A stretch of DNA of 64,000 bases from Methylobacterium sp. NEAU K (GTDB taxonomy: Bacteria > Pseudomonadota > Alphaproteobacteria > Rhizobiales > Beijerinckiaceae), in NCBI RefSeq assembly GCF_030700285.1, contig NZ_JAUYZJ010000008.1, forward strand, positions 1-64,000, given 5' to 3'. Both the position numbers and the translations under genes were made by a program. Positions 1-11,360 of the stretch are shown here, in pieces. The notes beneath the pieces are model-generated. The model saw nothing but the letters and a program-made list of their open reading frames with translations, made no database searches and was not told the DNA's origin. The first letter of the stretch is position 1, and each line of letters begins with the position of its first letter.

Positions 1-1164
<1,164 letters not shown>

Positions 1165-1191
1165 GACAGGACAGCATCCTTAGCAGGGCGC

Positions 1192-1220
1192 GGCGGGGAC
1201 TTGTCCTCGCACCCCCCGCC
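1192..1220 (+). terminator. GC-rich hairpin between tuf and rpsJ
   Basis: GGCGGGG (1192-1198) can pair with CCCCGCC (1214-1220) across a 15-nt loop in the 79-bp tuf-rpsJ spacer. There is no T-run after it, so it may be an attenuator, an mRNA-processing or stability element, or nothing functional. Confidence 0.3.
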
Positions 1221-1243
1221 GTCCCTCTCAAGGTTTCAGGATT

Positions 1244-1552
<309 letters not shown>

Positions 1553-1602
1553 GTCCCGCCGGGACTTAGAGCTTACCGTTTCATCGCGCGAGGGAGAGAC
1601 CT

Positions 1603-2328
1603 ATGCGCTCAGGCGTCATCGCACAGAAGGTCGGCATGACCCGCGTCTTTACAGACGCGGGGGAGCATGTCCCCGTCACAGTGCTCAAGATCGATCAGTG
1701 CCAAGTGGTCGCCCACCGCACCGTCGAGAAGAACGGCTACGTCGCGCTGCAGGTCGGCGTCGGCAAGGCCAAAGTTAAGAACGTCTCGGCTGCCGAGCGG
1801 GGCCGTTTCGCGGTCGCCAAGGTCGAGCCGAAGAAGAAGCTCGCCGAGTTCCGCGTGTCCGAGGATGCCCTGATCCCGGTCGGTGCCGAGATCACCGCCG
1901 ACCATTTCATCCCCGGTCAGTTCGTGGATGTGACCGGCACCACCACCGGTAAGGGCTTCGCGGGCGGTATCAAGCGCTGGAACTTCGGCGGCCTGCGCGC
2001 CACCCACGGCGTGTCGATCTCGCACCGCTCGATCGGCTCGACCGGCGGCCGCCAGGATCCGGGCAAAACCTTCAAGAACAAGAAGATGCCGGGTCATCTC
2101 GGCGTCGAGCGGGTCACCACCCAGAACCTGCGCGTCGTGCGCACCGATCCCGAGCGCGGCCTGATCCTGGTCGAGGGCGCGGTGCCGGGCGTTGCCGGCG
2201 GCTGGATCCAGATCCGCGACGCGGTGAAGCGCAAGCTACCCGCCGATGTTCCGCTGCCGGGCAAGTTCCGTGAGAACGGCGCTTCCACCCCGGCTCCCGA
2301 GGCCGCTGCGGCTGAGGAGACCGCGTGA
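1603..2328 (+). CDS. rplC: 50S ribosomal protein L3
   Basis: Early-assembling large-subunit protein whose central loop reaches the peptidyl-transferase centre. It starts [16 protein letters not shown], as in L3 proteins, after a GAGGGAGAG ribosome-binding site. The conserved loop with GGRQDPGKT lies near residues 146-154; its glutamine is the residue methylated by PrmB in other bacteria. At 241 residues it is longer than the E. coli protein because of an Ala/Glu-rich C-terminal tail (about 25 residues) as in other alphaproteobacteria. The stop TGA overlaps the rplD ATG by one base. Confidence 0.97.
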   Translation: MRSGVIAQKVGMTRVFTDAGEHVPVTVLKIDQCQVVAHRTVEKNGYVALQVGVGKAKVKNVSAAERGRFAVAKVEPKKKLAEFRVSEDALIPVGAEITADHFIPGQFVDVTGTTTGKGFAGGIKRWNFGGLRATHGVSISHRSIGSTGGRQDPGKTFKNKKMPGHLGVERVTTQNLRVVRTDPERGLILVEGAVPGVAGGWIQIRDAVKRKLPADVPLPGKFRENGASTPAPEAAAAEETA

Positions 2329-2948
2329 TGAAGCTCGATGTCACCACTCTCGACGGCGCCGGCGCCGGTTCGGTCGAGCTCAACGAGGAGATCTTCGGCC
2401 TCGAGCCGAGGGCAGACCTCCTGCAGCGCATGGTCCGCTGGCAGCTCGCCAAGCGGCGCGCTGGCACCCATGCCGTGCAGCACCGCTCGGACGTGAACCG
2501 CACGCGCAAGAAGCTGTATAAACAGAAGGGCACCGGCAACGCCCGTCACGGCGCGGCCTCGGCGCCGCAGTTCCGCGGCGGCGGCCGGGCCTTCGGTCCG
2601 GTTCCCCGTGACCACAGCCACGACCTTCCCAAGAAGGTCCGTGCCCTGGCGCTGCGCCACGCCCTTTCGGCGAAGGCCAAGGCCTCGACCCTGATCGTCG
2701 TCGACGACATCAAGATCGAGGACCACAAGACCAAGGGTCTCGTCGAGCGCTTCGGCAAGATGGGCCTCTCGAACGCATTGATCATCGGCGGTGCCGAGGT
2801 CGACGTGAACTTCGGCCGCGCCGCGCGTGCCATCCCGCAGATCGACGTGCTGCCCGTGCAGGGCATCAACGTCTACGACATCCTGCGCCGCGACACGCTC
2901 GTCCTGACCAAGGCCGCCGTCGACGCGCTGGAGGAGCGTTTCAAATGA
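2328..2948 (+). CDS. rplD: 50S ribosomal protein L4
   Basis: Large-subunit protein lining the exit tunnel. It is 206 residues and contains the L4 core with the tunnel-loop region rich in Arg/Gly ([11 protein letters not shown], then GGGRAFGP) near residues 64-88. I choose the ATG at 2328 (TGATG overlap with rplC) over the in-frame GTG three bases upstream because the AGGAG at 2315-2319 is well spaced for it. In E. coli L4 represses its own operon through the S10 leader; no equivalent leader can be recognised here. Confidence 0.96.
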   Translation: MKLDVTTLDGAGAGSVELNEEIFGLEPRADLLQRMVRWQLAKRRAGTHAVQHRSDVNRTRKKLYKQKGTGNARHGAASAPQFRGGGRAFGPVPRDHSHDLPKKVRALALRHALSAKAKASTLIVVDDIKIEDHKTKGLVERFGKMGLSNALIIGGAEVDVNFGRAARAIPQIDVLPVQGINVYDILRRDTLVLTKAAVDALEERFK

Positions 2949-3241
2949 GTGCCGATCCGCGCCACTACGACATCATCGTCGCCCCGGTCATCACCGAGAA
3001 GGCGACGAACCTGACCGAGCAGAACAAGGTCGTCTTCCGGGTCGCCCCCAAGGCGACCAAGCCTCAGATCAAGGAGGCGGTCGAGAAGCTGTTCGACGTG
3101 AAGGTCACGGCGGTGAACACCCTCGTGACCAAGGGCAAGAAGAAGATTTTCCGCGGCCTCCGCGGGCAGCGCTCCGACGTGAAGAAGGCGATCGTGACCC
3201 TGGCCGAGGGCCACACGATCGACGTCACGACCGGGCTCTGA
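2945..3241 (+). CDS. rplW: 50S ribosomal protein L23
   Basis: Exit-tunnel protein that docks trigger factor and the signal recognition particle. It is 98 residues, family-typical, with the motif ITEKAT near the N terminus and the lysine-rich loop [10 protein letters not shown] near residues 63-72. The ATG overlaps the rplD stop by four bases (ATGA), indicating translational coupling. Next gene is rplB after 25 bp. Confidence 0.97.
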   Translation: MSADPRHYDIIVAPVITEKATNLTEQNKVVFRVAPKATKPQIKEAVEKLFDVKVTAVNTLVTKGKKKIFRGLRGQRSDVKKAIVTLAEGHTIDVTTGL

Positions 3242-3266
3242 GGACGGGTTTTAGGGATCCAAGCCG

Positions 3267-4103
3267 ATGGCCTTGAAGACATTCAAACCGGTCACGCCGA
3301 GCCTGCGCCAGCTCGTGCTCGTCGACCGCCGTGAGCTCTACAAGGGCAAGCCGGTGAAGGCGCTGACGGAGGGCAAGAGCTCTTCCGGCGGCCGGAACAA
3401 CCTCGGTCGCATCACCGTCCGCTTCCGCGGCGGTGGTCACAAGCGCGTGTTGCGCAATGTCGACTTCAAGCGCCGCGAGCAGCTTGGGGTCGCCGCCACC
3501 GTCGAGCGTATCGAGTACGATCCGAACCGCACGGCTTTCATCGCGCTGATCAACTTTCCCGACGGGAAGCAGAGCTACATCCTGGCGCCGCAGCGGCTGC
3601 AGCCGGGCGACAAGGTCGTGGCCGGCGAGTCGGTTGACATCAAGCCGGGCAACGCCGCTCCGGTCGGTTCGATGCCGGTGGGCACCATCGTCCACAATGT
3701 CGAGCTGAAGATCGGCAAGGGCGGGGCGATCGCCCGATCGGCCGGGAACTACGCGCAGATCGTCGGGCGCGACCAGGGCTACGTGACGCTGCGTCTGAAC
3801 TCGGGCGAGCAGCGCCTCGTCCACGGTCAGTGCTTCGCCAGTGTCGGCGCAGTCTCGAATCCGGACCACATGAACATCTCGCTCGGCAAGGCCGGGCGCA
3901 ACCGGTGGCTCGGCAAGCGCCCGCACAACCGCGGCGTGGCGATGAACCCGGTCGACCATCCGCACGGCGGCGGCGAGGGCCGTACCTCGGGCGGCCGCAA
4001 TCCGGTCACGCCCTGGGGCGTGCCCACAAAGGGGAAGAAGACCCGGTCCAACAAGCGGACCGACGTGTTCATCCTGTCCAGCCGCCACAACCGCAAGAAG
4101 TAA
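3267..4103 (+). CDS. rplB: 50S ribosomal protein L2
   Basis: Core large-subunit protein needed for subunit association and for building the peptidyl-transferase centre. It is 278 residues and starts [17 protein letters not shown]. The hallmark C-terminal segment [14 protein letters not shown] is present near residues 226-239; its histidine is the functionally important residue in L2. It ends in a basic tail (RHNRKK). rpsS starts five bases after the stop codon. Confidence 0.98.
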   Translation: MALKTFKPVTPSLRQLVLVDRRELYKGKPVKALTEGKSSSGGRNNLGRITVRFRGGGHKRVLRNVDFKRREQLGVAATVERIEYDPNRTAFIALINFPDGKQSYILAPQRLQPGDKVVAGESVDIKPGNAAPVGSMPVGTIVHNVELKIGKGGAIARSAGNYAQIVGRDQGYVTLRLNSGEQRLVHGQCFASVGAVSNPDHMNISLGKAGRNRWLGKRPHNRGVAMNPVDHPHGGGEGRTSGGRNPVTPWGVPTKGKKTRSNKRTDVFILSSRHNRKK

Positions 4104-4108
4104 TCGCT

Positions 4109-4387
4109 ATGGCACGCTCTCTCTGGAAGGGGCCGTTCGTCGACGGCTACCTCTTCAAGAAGGCCGAGGCGGCGCGGGGTTCCTCGCGTTCCGAGGTCAT
4201 CAAGATCTGGAGCCGTCGCTCCACGATCCTCCCGCAGTTCGTCGGGCTCACCTTCGGTGTGCACAACGGGCAGAAGCACATTCCGGTCTACGTCTCCGAG
4301 GAGATGGTGGGGCACAAGTTCGGCGAATTCTCGCCGACCCGCACCTTCCACGGTCACGCGGCCGACAAGAAGGCGAAGAGGCGCTGA
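4109..4387 (+). CDS. rpsS: 30S ribosomal protein S19
   Basis: Head protein of the 30S subunit that forms a complex with S13 near the A site. The 92-residue product starts [15 protein letters not shown] and has the S19 signature with HIPVYV and [13 protein letters not shown]. The ATG at 4109 follows the rplB stop by five bases. Its TGA is followed at once by the rplV ATG. Confidence 0.97.
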   Translation: MARSLWKGPFVDGYLFKKAEAARGSSRSEVIKIWSRRSTILPQFVGLTFGVHNGQKHIPVYVSEEMVGHKFGEFSPTRTFHGHAADKKAKRR

Positions 4388-4388
4388 G

Positions 4389-4775
4389 ATGGGCAAGCAA
4401 GCCACCCCCCGCGCGCTCCCCGAGAACGAGGCGAAGGCGGTCGCGCGCATGCTGCGCGTCAGCCCTCAGAAGCTCAACCTCGTGGCGCAGATGATCCGCG
4501 GCAAGAAGGTCGATACGGCCCTCGCCGACCTGCAGTTTTCGCGCAAGCGCATCTCGACCGAGGTCAAGAAGTGCCTCGAGAGTGCGATCGCCAACGCCGA
4601 GAACAACCACGACCTGGACGTGGACGACCTGATCGTCTCCCAGGCGTTCGTCGGCAAGGCGCTCGTTCTCAAGCGCTTCCACGCCCGCGCCCGCGGTCGC
4701 GGCGCGCGCATCCTGAAGCCCTTCTCGAACCTCACCATCGTGGTTCGCGAAGTCCGCCAGGCCGAAGCGGCCTGA
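4389..4775 (+). CDS. rplV: 50S ribosomal protein L22
   Basis: Exit-tunnel protein; its beta-hairpin forms part of the constriction. The 128-residue product starts [18 protein letters not shown], has the L22 helix [16 protein letters not shown] and the conserved hairpin [15 protein letters not shown]. The ATG at 4389 lies one base after the rpsS stop and two residues before the conserved core. An in-frame upstream extension into rpsS has no family support. Confidence 0.96.
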   Translation: MGKQATPRALPENEAKAVARMLRVSPQKLNLVAQMIRGKKVDTALADLQFSRKRISTEVKKCLESAIANAENNHDLDVDDLIVSQAFVGKALVLKRFHARARGRGARILKPFSNLTIVVREVRQAEAA

Positions 4776-4785
4776 GGAGGATCTG

Positions 4786-5532
4786 ATGGGCCAGAAAGTC
4801 AATCCGATCGGTCTCCGGCTCGGCATCAACCGGACCTGGGACTCCCGCTGGTTCGCCGGCAAGGGCGAATACGCCAAACTCATGCACGAGGACGTCGCGA
4901 TCCGCGCCGCCCTCATGAAGCAGCTCAAGCAGGCTGCGGTGTCGAAGATCGTGATCGAGCGCCCGCACCGGAAGTGCCGTGTCACCATTCACTCGGGCCG
5001 TCCGGGCGTGGTGATCGGCAAGAAGGGCGCGGATATCGAGAAGCTTCGCAAGCTCGTCGGCACGATGACTAAGGCCGATGTGACGATCAACATCGTCGAG
5101 GTGCGCAAGCCCGAGATCGACGCCACTCTGGTGGCCGACTCGATCGCCCAGCAGCTCGAGCGCCGCGTCGCGTTCCGTCGCGCCATGAAGCGTGCCGTAC
5201 AGTCGGCGATGCGTCTGGGTGCCGAAGGCATCCGGATCAATTGCTCGGGCCGTCTTGGCGGCGCCGAGATCGCCCGCCAGGAATGGTACCGCGAGGGCCG
5301 GGTTCCGCTCCACACGCTCCGCGCGGATGTGGATTACGGGACGGCCACCGCCTTCACGACCTACGGCACCTGCGGCATCAAGGTGTGGGTGTTCAAGGGC
5401 GAGATCCTCGAGCACGACCCGATGGCTCAGGACAAGAAGGCCCAGGAAGAGGGCGGCCGCTCCGGCGGGCGCCGTGAGCGCGATGGCGAGGGCGGCCGCG
5501 AGCGCGGACGCCGCGAGCGCGAGCACGCGTAA
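4786..5532 (+). CDS. rpsC: 30S ribosomal protein S3
   Basis: Head protein at the mRNA entry channel. It is 248 residues: [13 protein letters not shown] start, KH domain with GxxG loop [12 protein letters not shown] (near residues 72-83), and an S3 C-terminal domain. It ends in a 30-residue arginine/glutamate/glycine-rich tail ([15 protein letters not shown]) found in many alphaproteobacterial S3 proteins. A strong ribosome-binding site (GAGGAGG) precedes the ATG. Confidence 0.97.
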   Translation: MGQKVNPIGLRLGINRTWDSRWFAGKGEYAKLMHEDVAIRAALMKQLKQAAVSKIVIERPHRKCRVTIHSGRPGVVIGKKGADIEKLRKLVGTMTKADVTINIVEVRKPEIDATLVADSIAQQLERRVAFRRAMKRAVQSAMRLGAEGIRINCSGRLGGAEIARQEWYREGRVPLHTLRADVDYGTATAFTTYGTCGIKVWVFKGEILEHDPMAQDKKAQEEGGRSGGRRERDGEGGRERGRREREHA

Positions 5533-5543
5533 GGTAGGAAGCC

Positions 5544-5957
5544 ATGCTGCAACCGAAAAAGACCCGCTTCCGCAAGCAGTTCAAGGGCCGCATCCACGGT
5601 GCGGCCAAGGGCGGCTTCGAGCTGAACTTCGGCCAGTTCGGTCTGAAGGCGGTGGAGCCGGAGCGGGTCACCGCCCGGCAGATCGAGGCGGCCCGCCGCG
5701 CGATCACCCGCGAGATGAAGCGCCAGGGCCGTGTCTGGATCCGGGTTTTCCCGGACGTTCCGGTCTCCTCGAAGCCGACCGAAGTCCGAATGGGCTCCGG
5801 TAAGGGTGCCCCGGATTACTGGGCTGCCCGTGTCCATCCGGGCCGGATCATGTTCGAGGTCGACGGCGTTGCCGAAGACATCGCCAAGGAGGCCCTTCGC
5901 CTCGGCGCCGCCAAGCTCCCGATCCGCACGCGGGTCGTCCAGCGCATCGCCGACTGA
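5544..5957 (+). CDS. rplP: 50S ribosomal protein L16
   Basis: Late-assembling large-subunit protein that helps position A-site tRNA. The 137-residue product starts [16 protein letters not shown] and has the L16 signature with [18 protein letters not shown]. In other bacteria the arginine in this region is hydroxylated by RoxA/YcfD. A TAGGA sequence lies ahead of the ATG. Confidence 0.97.
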   Translation: MLQPKKTRFRKQFKGRIHGAAKGGFELNFGQFGLKAVEPERVTARQIEAARRAITREMKRQGRVWIRVFPDVPVSSKPTEVRMGSGKGAPDYWAARVHPGRIMFEVDGVAEDIAKEALRLGAAKLPIRTRVVQRIAD

Positions 5958-5969
5958 ACGGAGGCTATC

Positions 5970-6185
5970 GTGAAGTCGACCCAGAGAGTGTCTGATCTCA
6001 AGGCGTTGTCGCCGGATCAGTTGAACGACGAGTTGCTGAACCTCAAGAAGGAGCAGTTCAACCTGCGCTTCCAGGGGGCCACCGGTCAGCTCGAGAACGT
6101 CGCCCGCGTCCGCGAGGTCCGCCGCGACATCGCCCGCGTCCGCACCCTGCAGCGTTCGAAGACGCTTCAGGCGGCCAAGAGCTGA
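5970..6185 (+). CDS. rpmC: 50S ribosomal protein L29
   Basis: Small helical protein beside the exit tunnel, neighbour of L23. It is 71 residues with the L29 core [19 protein letters not shown] and [17 protein letters not shown]. The start is GTG at 5970, seven bases after a good CGGAGG site; no in-frame ATG is available near this position. Confidence 0.96.
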   Translation: MKSTQRVSDLKALSPDQLNDELLNLKKEQFNLRFQGATGQLENVARVREVRRDIARVRTLQRSKTLQAAKS

Positions 6186-6206
6186 CGAAGGGCTTAGGAG
6201 AACACC

Positions 6207-6473
6207 ATGCCGAAGCGCGTCCTGCAGGGCACCGTCGTCAGCGACAAGGGCGAGAAGACCATCGTGGTGAAGGTGGAGCGCCGCTTCACGCACCCGGTGA
6301 TGAAGAAGACTGTGCGCCGCTCGAAGAACTATCATGCCCACGACGAGGCGAATGCCGCCAAGGTTGGGCAGACGGTGTTCATCGAGGAGTGCCGTCCGTT
6401 CTCGAAGACCAAGACCTGGAAGCTGGTTGAGGATAAGGCTGCTGCGGTCGTCGAGGCCGGCGAAGCCGCGTGA
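6207..6473 (+). CDS. rpsQ: 30S ribosomal protein S17
   Basis: Primary 16S-binding protein of the 30S body. It is 88 residues, starts [18 protein letters not shown] and contains the S17 OB-fold signature KKYHAHDE-like stretch (SKNYHAHDE). It has an AGGAG site. It is the last gene of the operon here: the usual next genes (rplN, rplX, rplE and the rest of the spc block) are absent and the next gene, recA, is on the opposite strand. Confidence 0.97.
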   Translation: MPKRVLQGTVVSDKGEKTIVVKVERRFTHPVMKKTVRRSKNYHAHDEANAAKVGQTVFIEECRPFSKTKTWKLVEDKAAAVVEAGEAA

Positions 6474-6586
6474 GCCAGGGATATCGGCGGCTGCGGGTTT
6501 CTGCGTCCGCCTGAACGTTCCTGGTTGTGGTTGGTCAGGGATAATGCGCCGGGCTCGGCGCCTGTCCCCGCCTTTCACGTTCCCGG

Positions 6587-6650
6587 AACGACGAACGCCC
6601 GGACGAAGTTCGACCCTCATGGGGCCGGATTCGTACCGGGCGTTGTCGTT
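6587..6650. terminator. Long inverted repeat after rpsQ
   Basis: AACGAC-G-AACGCCCGG (6587-6602) pairs with CCGGGCGTTGTCGTT (6636-6650) with a single bulged base around a 33-nt loop. Position between convergent genes suggests a terminator; there is no classical T-run. Confidence 0.45.
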
Positions 6651-6761
6651 TCGAGGATCGGTCGTGTGTTGAACGCGGCGGCCTTCATCCGCCGCTGCGA
6701 ATGTCCCGGATCCGAAGGGCCCGGGACCTGTTGCGGGTGCAGAGCGGAAGCCCCGCGAGCC

Positions 6762-6778
6762 TCGGGACGCGGTCCCGA
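6762..6778. terminator. Tight hairpin downstream of recA
   Basis: TCGGGAC (6762-6768), 3-nt loop GCG, GTCCCGA (6772-6778): a perfect seven-base stem some 50 bp past the recA stop codon when read on the minus strand. Likely terminator for recA, though without a strong T-run. Confidence 0.4.
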
Positions 6779-6828
6779 ACTCCGCCAGAGGGCCTCAAGC
6801 CCTTTGGGAACCCGCTAGCCGGTCGATC

Positions 6829-7920
<1,092 letters not shown>

Positions 7921-7982
7921 CTGGCGGGCTCCTTATGAAGGGGTTGGGCGCAGTTCACAACGCGCGTCAACACCGGCCGTGT

Positions 7983-7997
7983 GTACCCGGTTTGTTC
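7983..7997 (-). promoter_or_regulatory. Putative LexA (SOS) box of recA
   Basis: On the plus strand GTAC-N7-GTTC (on the minus strand GAAC-N7-GTAC), one base from the GTTC-N7-GTTC consensus known for alphaproteobacterial LexA. It lies 63 to 77 bp ahead of the recA start, a plausible promoter position. Confidence 0.5.
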
Positions 7998-8067
7998 TTT
8001 TTCGGCAAGGGCGCGGCTGTCCTGCACCGGCAGGACGCGGAGGTTATGCGCGTTCTCGGCGGTATGG

Positions 8068-8098
8068 GCTCAGGCCGCGAAGAATCCGCGGCCCGAGC
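8068..8098. terminator. Hairpin downstream of cckA
   Basis: GCTC-A-GGCCGCG (8068-8079), loop AAGAATC, CGCGGCC-C-GAGC (8087-8098): eleven pairs with one A/C mismatch, 31 bp past the cckA stop when read on the minus strand. Likely separates cckA transcripts from the recA promoter. Confidence 0.5.
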
Positions 8099-8128
8099 GT
8101 CAGGAGCGGGGCGCGTCGATGGCCGGCC

Positions 8129-10885
8129 TCAATCGGCCATCGTCTTTTTCACGGTCTCGACGAGCTGCTTGAGGCTGAATGGCTTCGGCAGGAAATTGAA
8201 GGTCTCGCCCTCCGGCAGGTTCTTGCGGAAGGCGTCCTCCGCGTAGCCCGAGACGAAGATCACCTTCAGGTCGGGCTGGTGCTTGCGGACCTCCCGCAGC
8301 AGGGTCGGGCCGTCCATCTCGGGCATCACCACGTCGGAAACGACGAGGTCGATCTCTTGAAGGCCCTCGCGCACGATCGCCAGCGCCTCCAGGCCGGAGG
8401 CGGCCTCCAGAACGGTGTAGCCGCGGGCCGACAGCGCCCGGCTGTTGACCGCACGGACCGGATCCTCGTCCTCGACGAGCAGTATCGTCCCCTGCCCGGT
8501 ATGGTCGGCCGCGGGCTTGCGCGGGGCGGCCTTCTCCGCCGCCGCAGTGCCACCCTTCGGGTCGCCCACGAGCACGAAGGCGTCGCCCGGGCCTGCCTGC
8601 TTCGATGGTACCGCGGCCTGCGAGACGGGCAGGTCTGCCCGCGGCAGGCTCGGGGGCGCGGCTTCCTCCGGCTCCGCCACCGGGATGTGCCGCGGCAGGT
8701 AGATGCGGAAGGCCGTGCCCTCCCCGACCGTCGACTGGACGTCGATGGTGCCGCCGGACTGCTTGACGATGCCGAACACCGTCGAGAGCCCGAGGCCGGT
8801 GCCCTTGCCGATCTCCTTGGTGGTGAAGAACGGCTCGAAGATCTTCTCCATCAGTTCGGGGGGGATGCCCTGCCCGGTATCGCGCACCTCGATCAGCACG
8901 TGGTCGCCTGCGGGCGCCCCGCCCCGCCCCTCGGCGACCGCGGAGGAGCCCGGATCCACCACGTTCTCGGTGCGGATCATAAGCTTGCCGCCCTCGGGCA
9001 TCGCGTCGCGCGCGTTGACCGCGAGGTTCACGATCACCTGCTCGAACTGGTTGACGTCGGCCTTCACGGGCCAGACGTCGCGGCCGTGCTTCAGCTCCAG
9101 GGCGACGCGCTCGCCGAGCAGGCGCTTCAGCAGCAGGGTCAGCTCGGAGAGCCCCTCCCCGACATTCATCACCTCCGGGCGCAGGGTCTGGCGGCGGGAG
9201 AATGCCAGGAGCTGGCGGACGAGGCCCGCCGCCCGGTTGGCGTTCTGCTTGATCTGCATGATGTCCTGGAACGCCGGATCGGTGGGCCGGTGGCTCGCGA
9301 GCAGCAGGTCCGAGTAGCCGATGATCGCCTGCAGCACGTTGTTGAAGTCGTGTGCGATGCCGCCGGCGAGCTGACCCACGGCGTTCATCTTCTGCGCCTG
9401 GGCGACCTGCTGCTCCAGCTGCCGCTGCGCCGTGGTGTCGAGGGCGTACAGGATGACCCGCTCGGCCTCGTCCGCCTCGCGCACGGCGTCGCCGCCATCG
9501 GCCGGGCTGAGCCAGAGCCGCGCCGAGCGGCCCCCCGGACCGGTGAGCTGGACCTCGATCGGCTCCGGGTCGGAGAGGCCGCTCGCCGCGCGGGCGAGGC
9601 CGGCCTCGAGGGAGCTGCGGTCGACCACCGAGTCGGCGACGTTGGGCTCGGCGCGCTGGGTCCCCTCCCCCTCAGGTTCACCCTCGTCGGCCTGGCGCGG
9701 CACCGTGCCGAACAGCCGGGTGAAGGAGGCGTTGGCCCGGGCGATCCGGCCGGACCGGTCGAGGGTCGCGATGGCGATCGGGGAATTGTTGAGGAAGCGG
9801 GCCAGCCGGACCTCGGCCGCGCGCTGCGGCTCGTCGGTCTCGGCCCCGGCCGAGCGGTTGATCACGAAGGTGCGCGACGAGCCGGGCTTGCCGTCCTTGC
9901 CGAAGGCGACCCGGTGATAGAGCCGCACCGGCAGGGTGTGGCCGTTGCGGCGGCGCAGGTCGAGGTCGAACCGGTCGGTGCGGACCTCCCCCGGCAGGCC
10001 GGCGGTGCGCACGAGCACGTCGGCCTCCGGGGCGATCTCGGTGAGGTGCGGGCCACCCGGGCCGACGCTCGCGAGGTCGTAGCCGAGCCAGGCGGCCAGA
10101 GTCGCGTTCATGTAGACGATAGCGCCCGCCGGATCGATCGACAGGAAGCCCGCCGGGGCGTGGTCGAGATAGTCGATCGCGTGCTGCAGTTCCTGGAAGA
10201 CGTTCTCCTGGCGCTCGCGCTCGGCGGTGATGTCGGCCACCGTCCAGAGCGAGGCGGCACGGCGCGGGCGTGCCAGGGGACGCACCGAGACCCGGTACCA
10301 CCCGAAGCCGCGTTCGTCCGCCAGGGGCCCGAGAGGCGGCGACATCCGGATCTCCTCCGTGTGCGCCCGCCCGTCGCGGGAGGCCTGCGACAGGCGGTAG
10401 ACCGCCTCCGAGACCTCCGGCGACCCGACCAGGATGCGCTCCACGGGCGCGAGGTTCGAGAAGGTGTCGCCGCCGGCAATCCGCAGGTAGGCCCCGTTGG
10501 CGTAGATCAGGCGGCCGCCATCCTCCACGACCAGCGCCCCGTCGGGGGACGCGTCGACGATGCCCTTGGTGATGTCGTCGCGGGTCGCGCTGCCGCTGAG
10601 CTGGAGCGCCCCGATGGCGAGGGCGAACAGAAAGAAGACGCCGGCCATGGCCAGCAGCGCGAGCAGCCAGACGATCAGCGACTGGGCCTGCTCGTTGGCC
10701 ACGAAGGACAGCCCGATCGCGGCCCCGACCAGGAGGCCCGCGAGCACGAGCAGCAGCCCGACCCGACCCGGCTGCTCCGAGCGGTCGATCGAGCCGTTCC
10801 CGTGCGCATTCGCGATCGGCAGTCCCGCATTCTGCGTGCCCGCGGCGGGCGCCGGAGGTCCAGTGACGTCGGCCATCGGCATCAT
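8129..10885 (-). CDS. cckA: Hybrid histidine kinase CckA
   Basis: Membrane hybrid kinase that, in alphaproteobacteria, feeds the ChpT phosphotransferase and so controls CtrA. It is 918 residues. Two membrane helices are visible near residues 38-85 (VGLLLVLAGLLVGAAIG; LLALLAMAGVFFLFALA). PAS-like regions follow. The HisKA box is GGIAHDFNNVLQAIIGY with phospho-acceptor His512, then the ATPase domain with NLAVNARDAMPEGG and GTGLGLSTVFGIVKQSGG. The C-terminal receiver has ILLVEDEDPVR and phospho-acceptor Asp851 in VVSDVVMPEMDG. The H-box and receiver wording matches CckA rather than a generic hybrid kinase. The start at 10885 (MMPMADV) could be two residues shorter or so. The flagellar genes next door have TTAA-type CtrA boxes, so kinase and probable targets sit together. 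Confidence 0.92.
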   Translation of the reverse strand: MMPMADVTGPPAPAAGTQNAGLPIANAHGNGSIDRSEQPGRVGLLLVLAGLLVGAAIGLSFVANEQAQSLIVWLLALLAMAGVFFLFALAIGALQLSGSATRDDITKGIVDASPDGALVVEDGGRLIYANGAYLRIAGGDTFSNLAPVERILVGSPEVSEAVYRLSQASRDGRAHTEEIRMSPPLGPLADERGFGWYRVSVRPLARPRRAASLWTVADITAERERQENVFQELQHAIDYLDHAPAGFLSIDPAGAIVYMNATLAAWLGYDLASVGPGGPHLTEIAPEADVLVRTAGLPGEVRTDRFDLDLRRRNGHTLPVRLYHRVAFGKDGKPGSSRTFVINRSAGAETDEPQRAAEVRLARFLNNSPIAIATLDRSGRIARANASFTRLFGTVPRQADEGEPEGEGTQRAEPNVADSVVDRSSLEAGLARAASGLSDPEPIEVQLTGPGGRSARLWLSPADGGDAVREADEAERVILYALDTTAQRQLEQQVAQAQKMNAVGQLAGGIAHDFNNVLQAIIGYSDLLLASHRPTDPAFQDIMQIKQNANRAAGLVRQLLAFSRRQTLRPEVMNVGEGLSELTLLLKRLLGERVALELKHGRDVWPVKADVNQFEQVIVNLAVNARDAMPEGGKLMIRTENVVDPGSSAVAEGRGGAPAGDHVLIEVRDTGQGIPPELMEKIFEPFFTTKEIGKGTGLGLSTVFGIVKQSGGTIDVQSTVGEGTAFRIYLPRHIPVAEPEEAAPPSLPRADLPVSQAAVPSKQAGPGDAFVLVGDPKGGTAAAEKAAPRKPAADHTGQGTILLVEDEDPVRAVNSRALSARGYTVLEAASGLEALAIVREGLQEIDLVVSDVVMPEMDGPTLLREVRKHQPDLKVIFVSGYAEDAFRKNLPEGETFNFLPKPFSLKQLVETVKKTMAD

Positions 10886-11360
10886 TCCAGAACAGTCACC
10901 CGGTTAGGCCCGCCGGCAATATCAGGGCAAGGGCAGCGCGGCACCACTCTCGTCGCGCCATACTCGTCGCGCCAAGCCTCGGCGTAGCCTCGCGAAAAAA
11001 GGTGGACGAAGCGTGGCTTTTCGGTGCGGCCGGATGCGATCGCCGTGCCGGTACGGCGGTGAGGCTTCGACATTCCAACCCCGGCGTCATCGCGTGGCGC
11101 CATGAGGCTCGCATCCAGCCCCATGCAAGACACAACGCGCCTTCCTTCCCGTTTGCACCTCATCCGGAACCACCCCTGACTTTTCCCGGCAAGGCAGAGG
11201 GAAAAAGGGCCGTCTTTCAAAGTGGCGGGTTCGAGCGGAGTGGTGTGCATGCGCCGGCCCCGAGGAGCGAGCGCAGCGGGCCTCGACGGGAGCGTCCAGG
11301 GATCGCGGCGCCCGCTTCGCGAGGGCATCGTCAAACCCTATGCCCGCCTGCGACGGGTCC
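10886..11360. other. cckA upstream region, no convincing gene
   Basis: 475 bp between the flhB stop and the cckA start (both minus strand). Open frames here have no family resemblance, poor codon structure and no ribosome-binding sites. It should contain the cckA promoter and the end of the flhB transcript, but I cannot identify a specific box; no TTAA-N7-TTAA element is present. Confidence 0.5.

Larger units (their letters stand above)
6474..6828. other. Convergent rpsQ/recA spacer with hairpins, no gene
   Basis: A 355-bp spacer between two genes that face each other. I see no credible coding sequence. It holds at least three inverted repeats (6587-6650, a GTCCCGG/CCGGGAC pair near 6703-6727, and 6762-6778), which fit bidirectional transcription termination for the S10 operon and recA. 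This is where the rplN block would normally continue. Confidence 0.6.

Noticed and set aside
10882..11334. 150-residue minus-strand frame upstream of cckA
   Set aside because: No family resemblance, mixed composition, no ribosome-binding site; most likely the cckA leader region.
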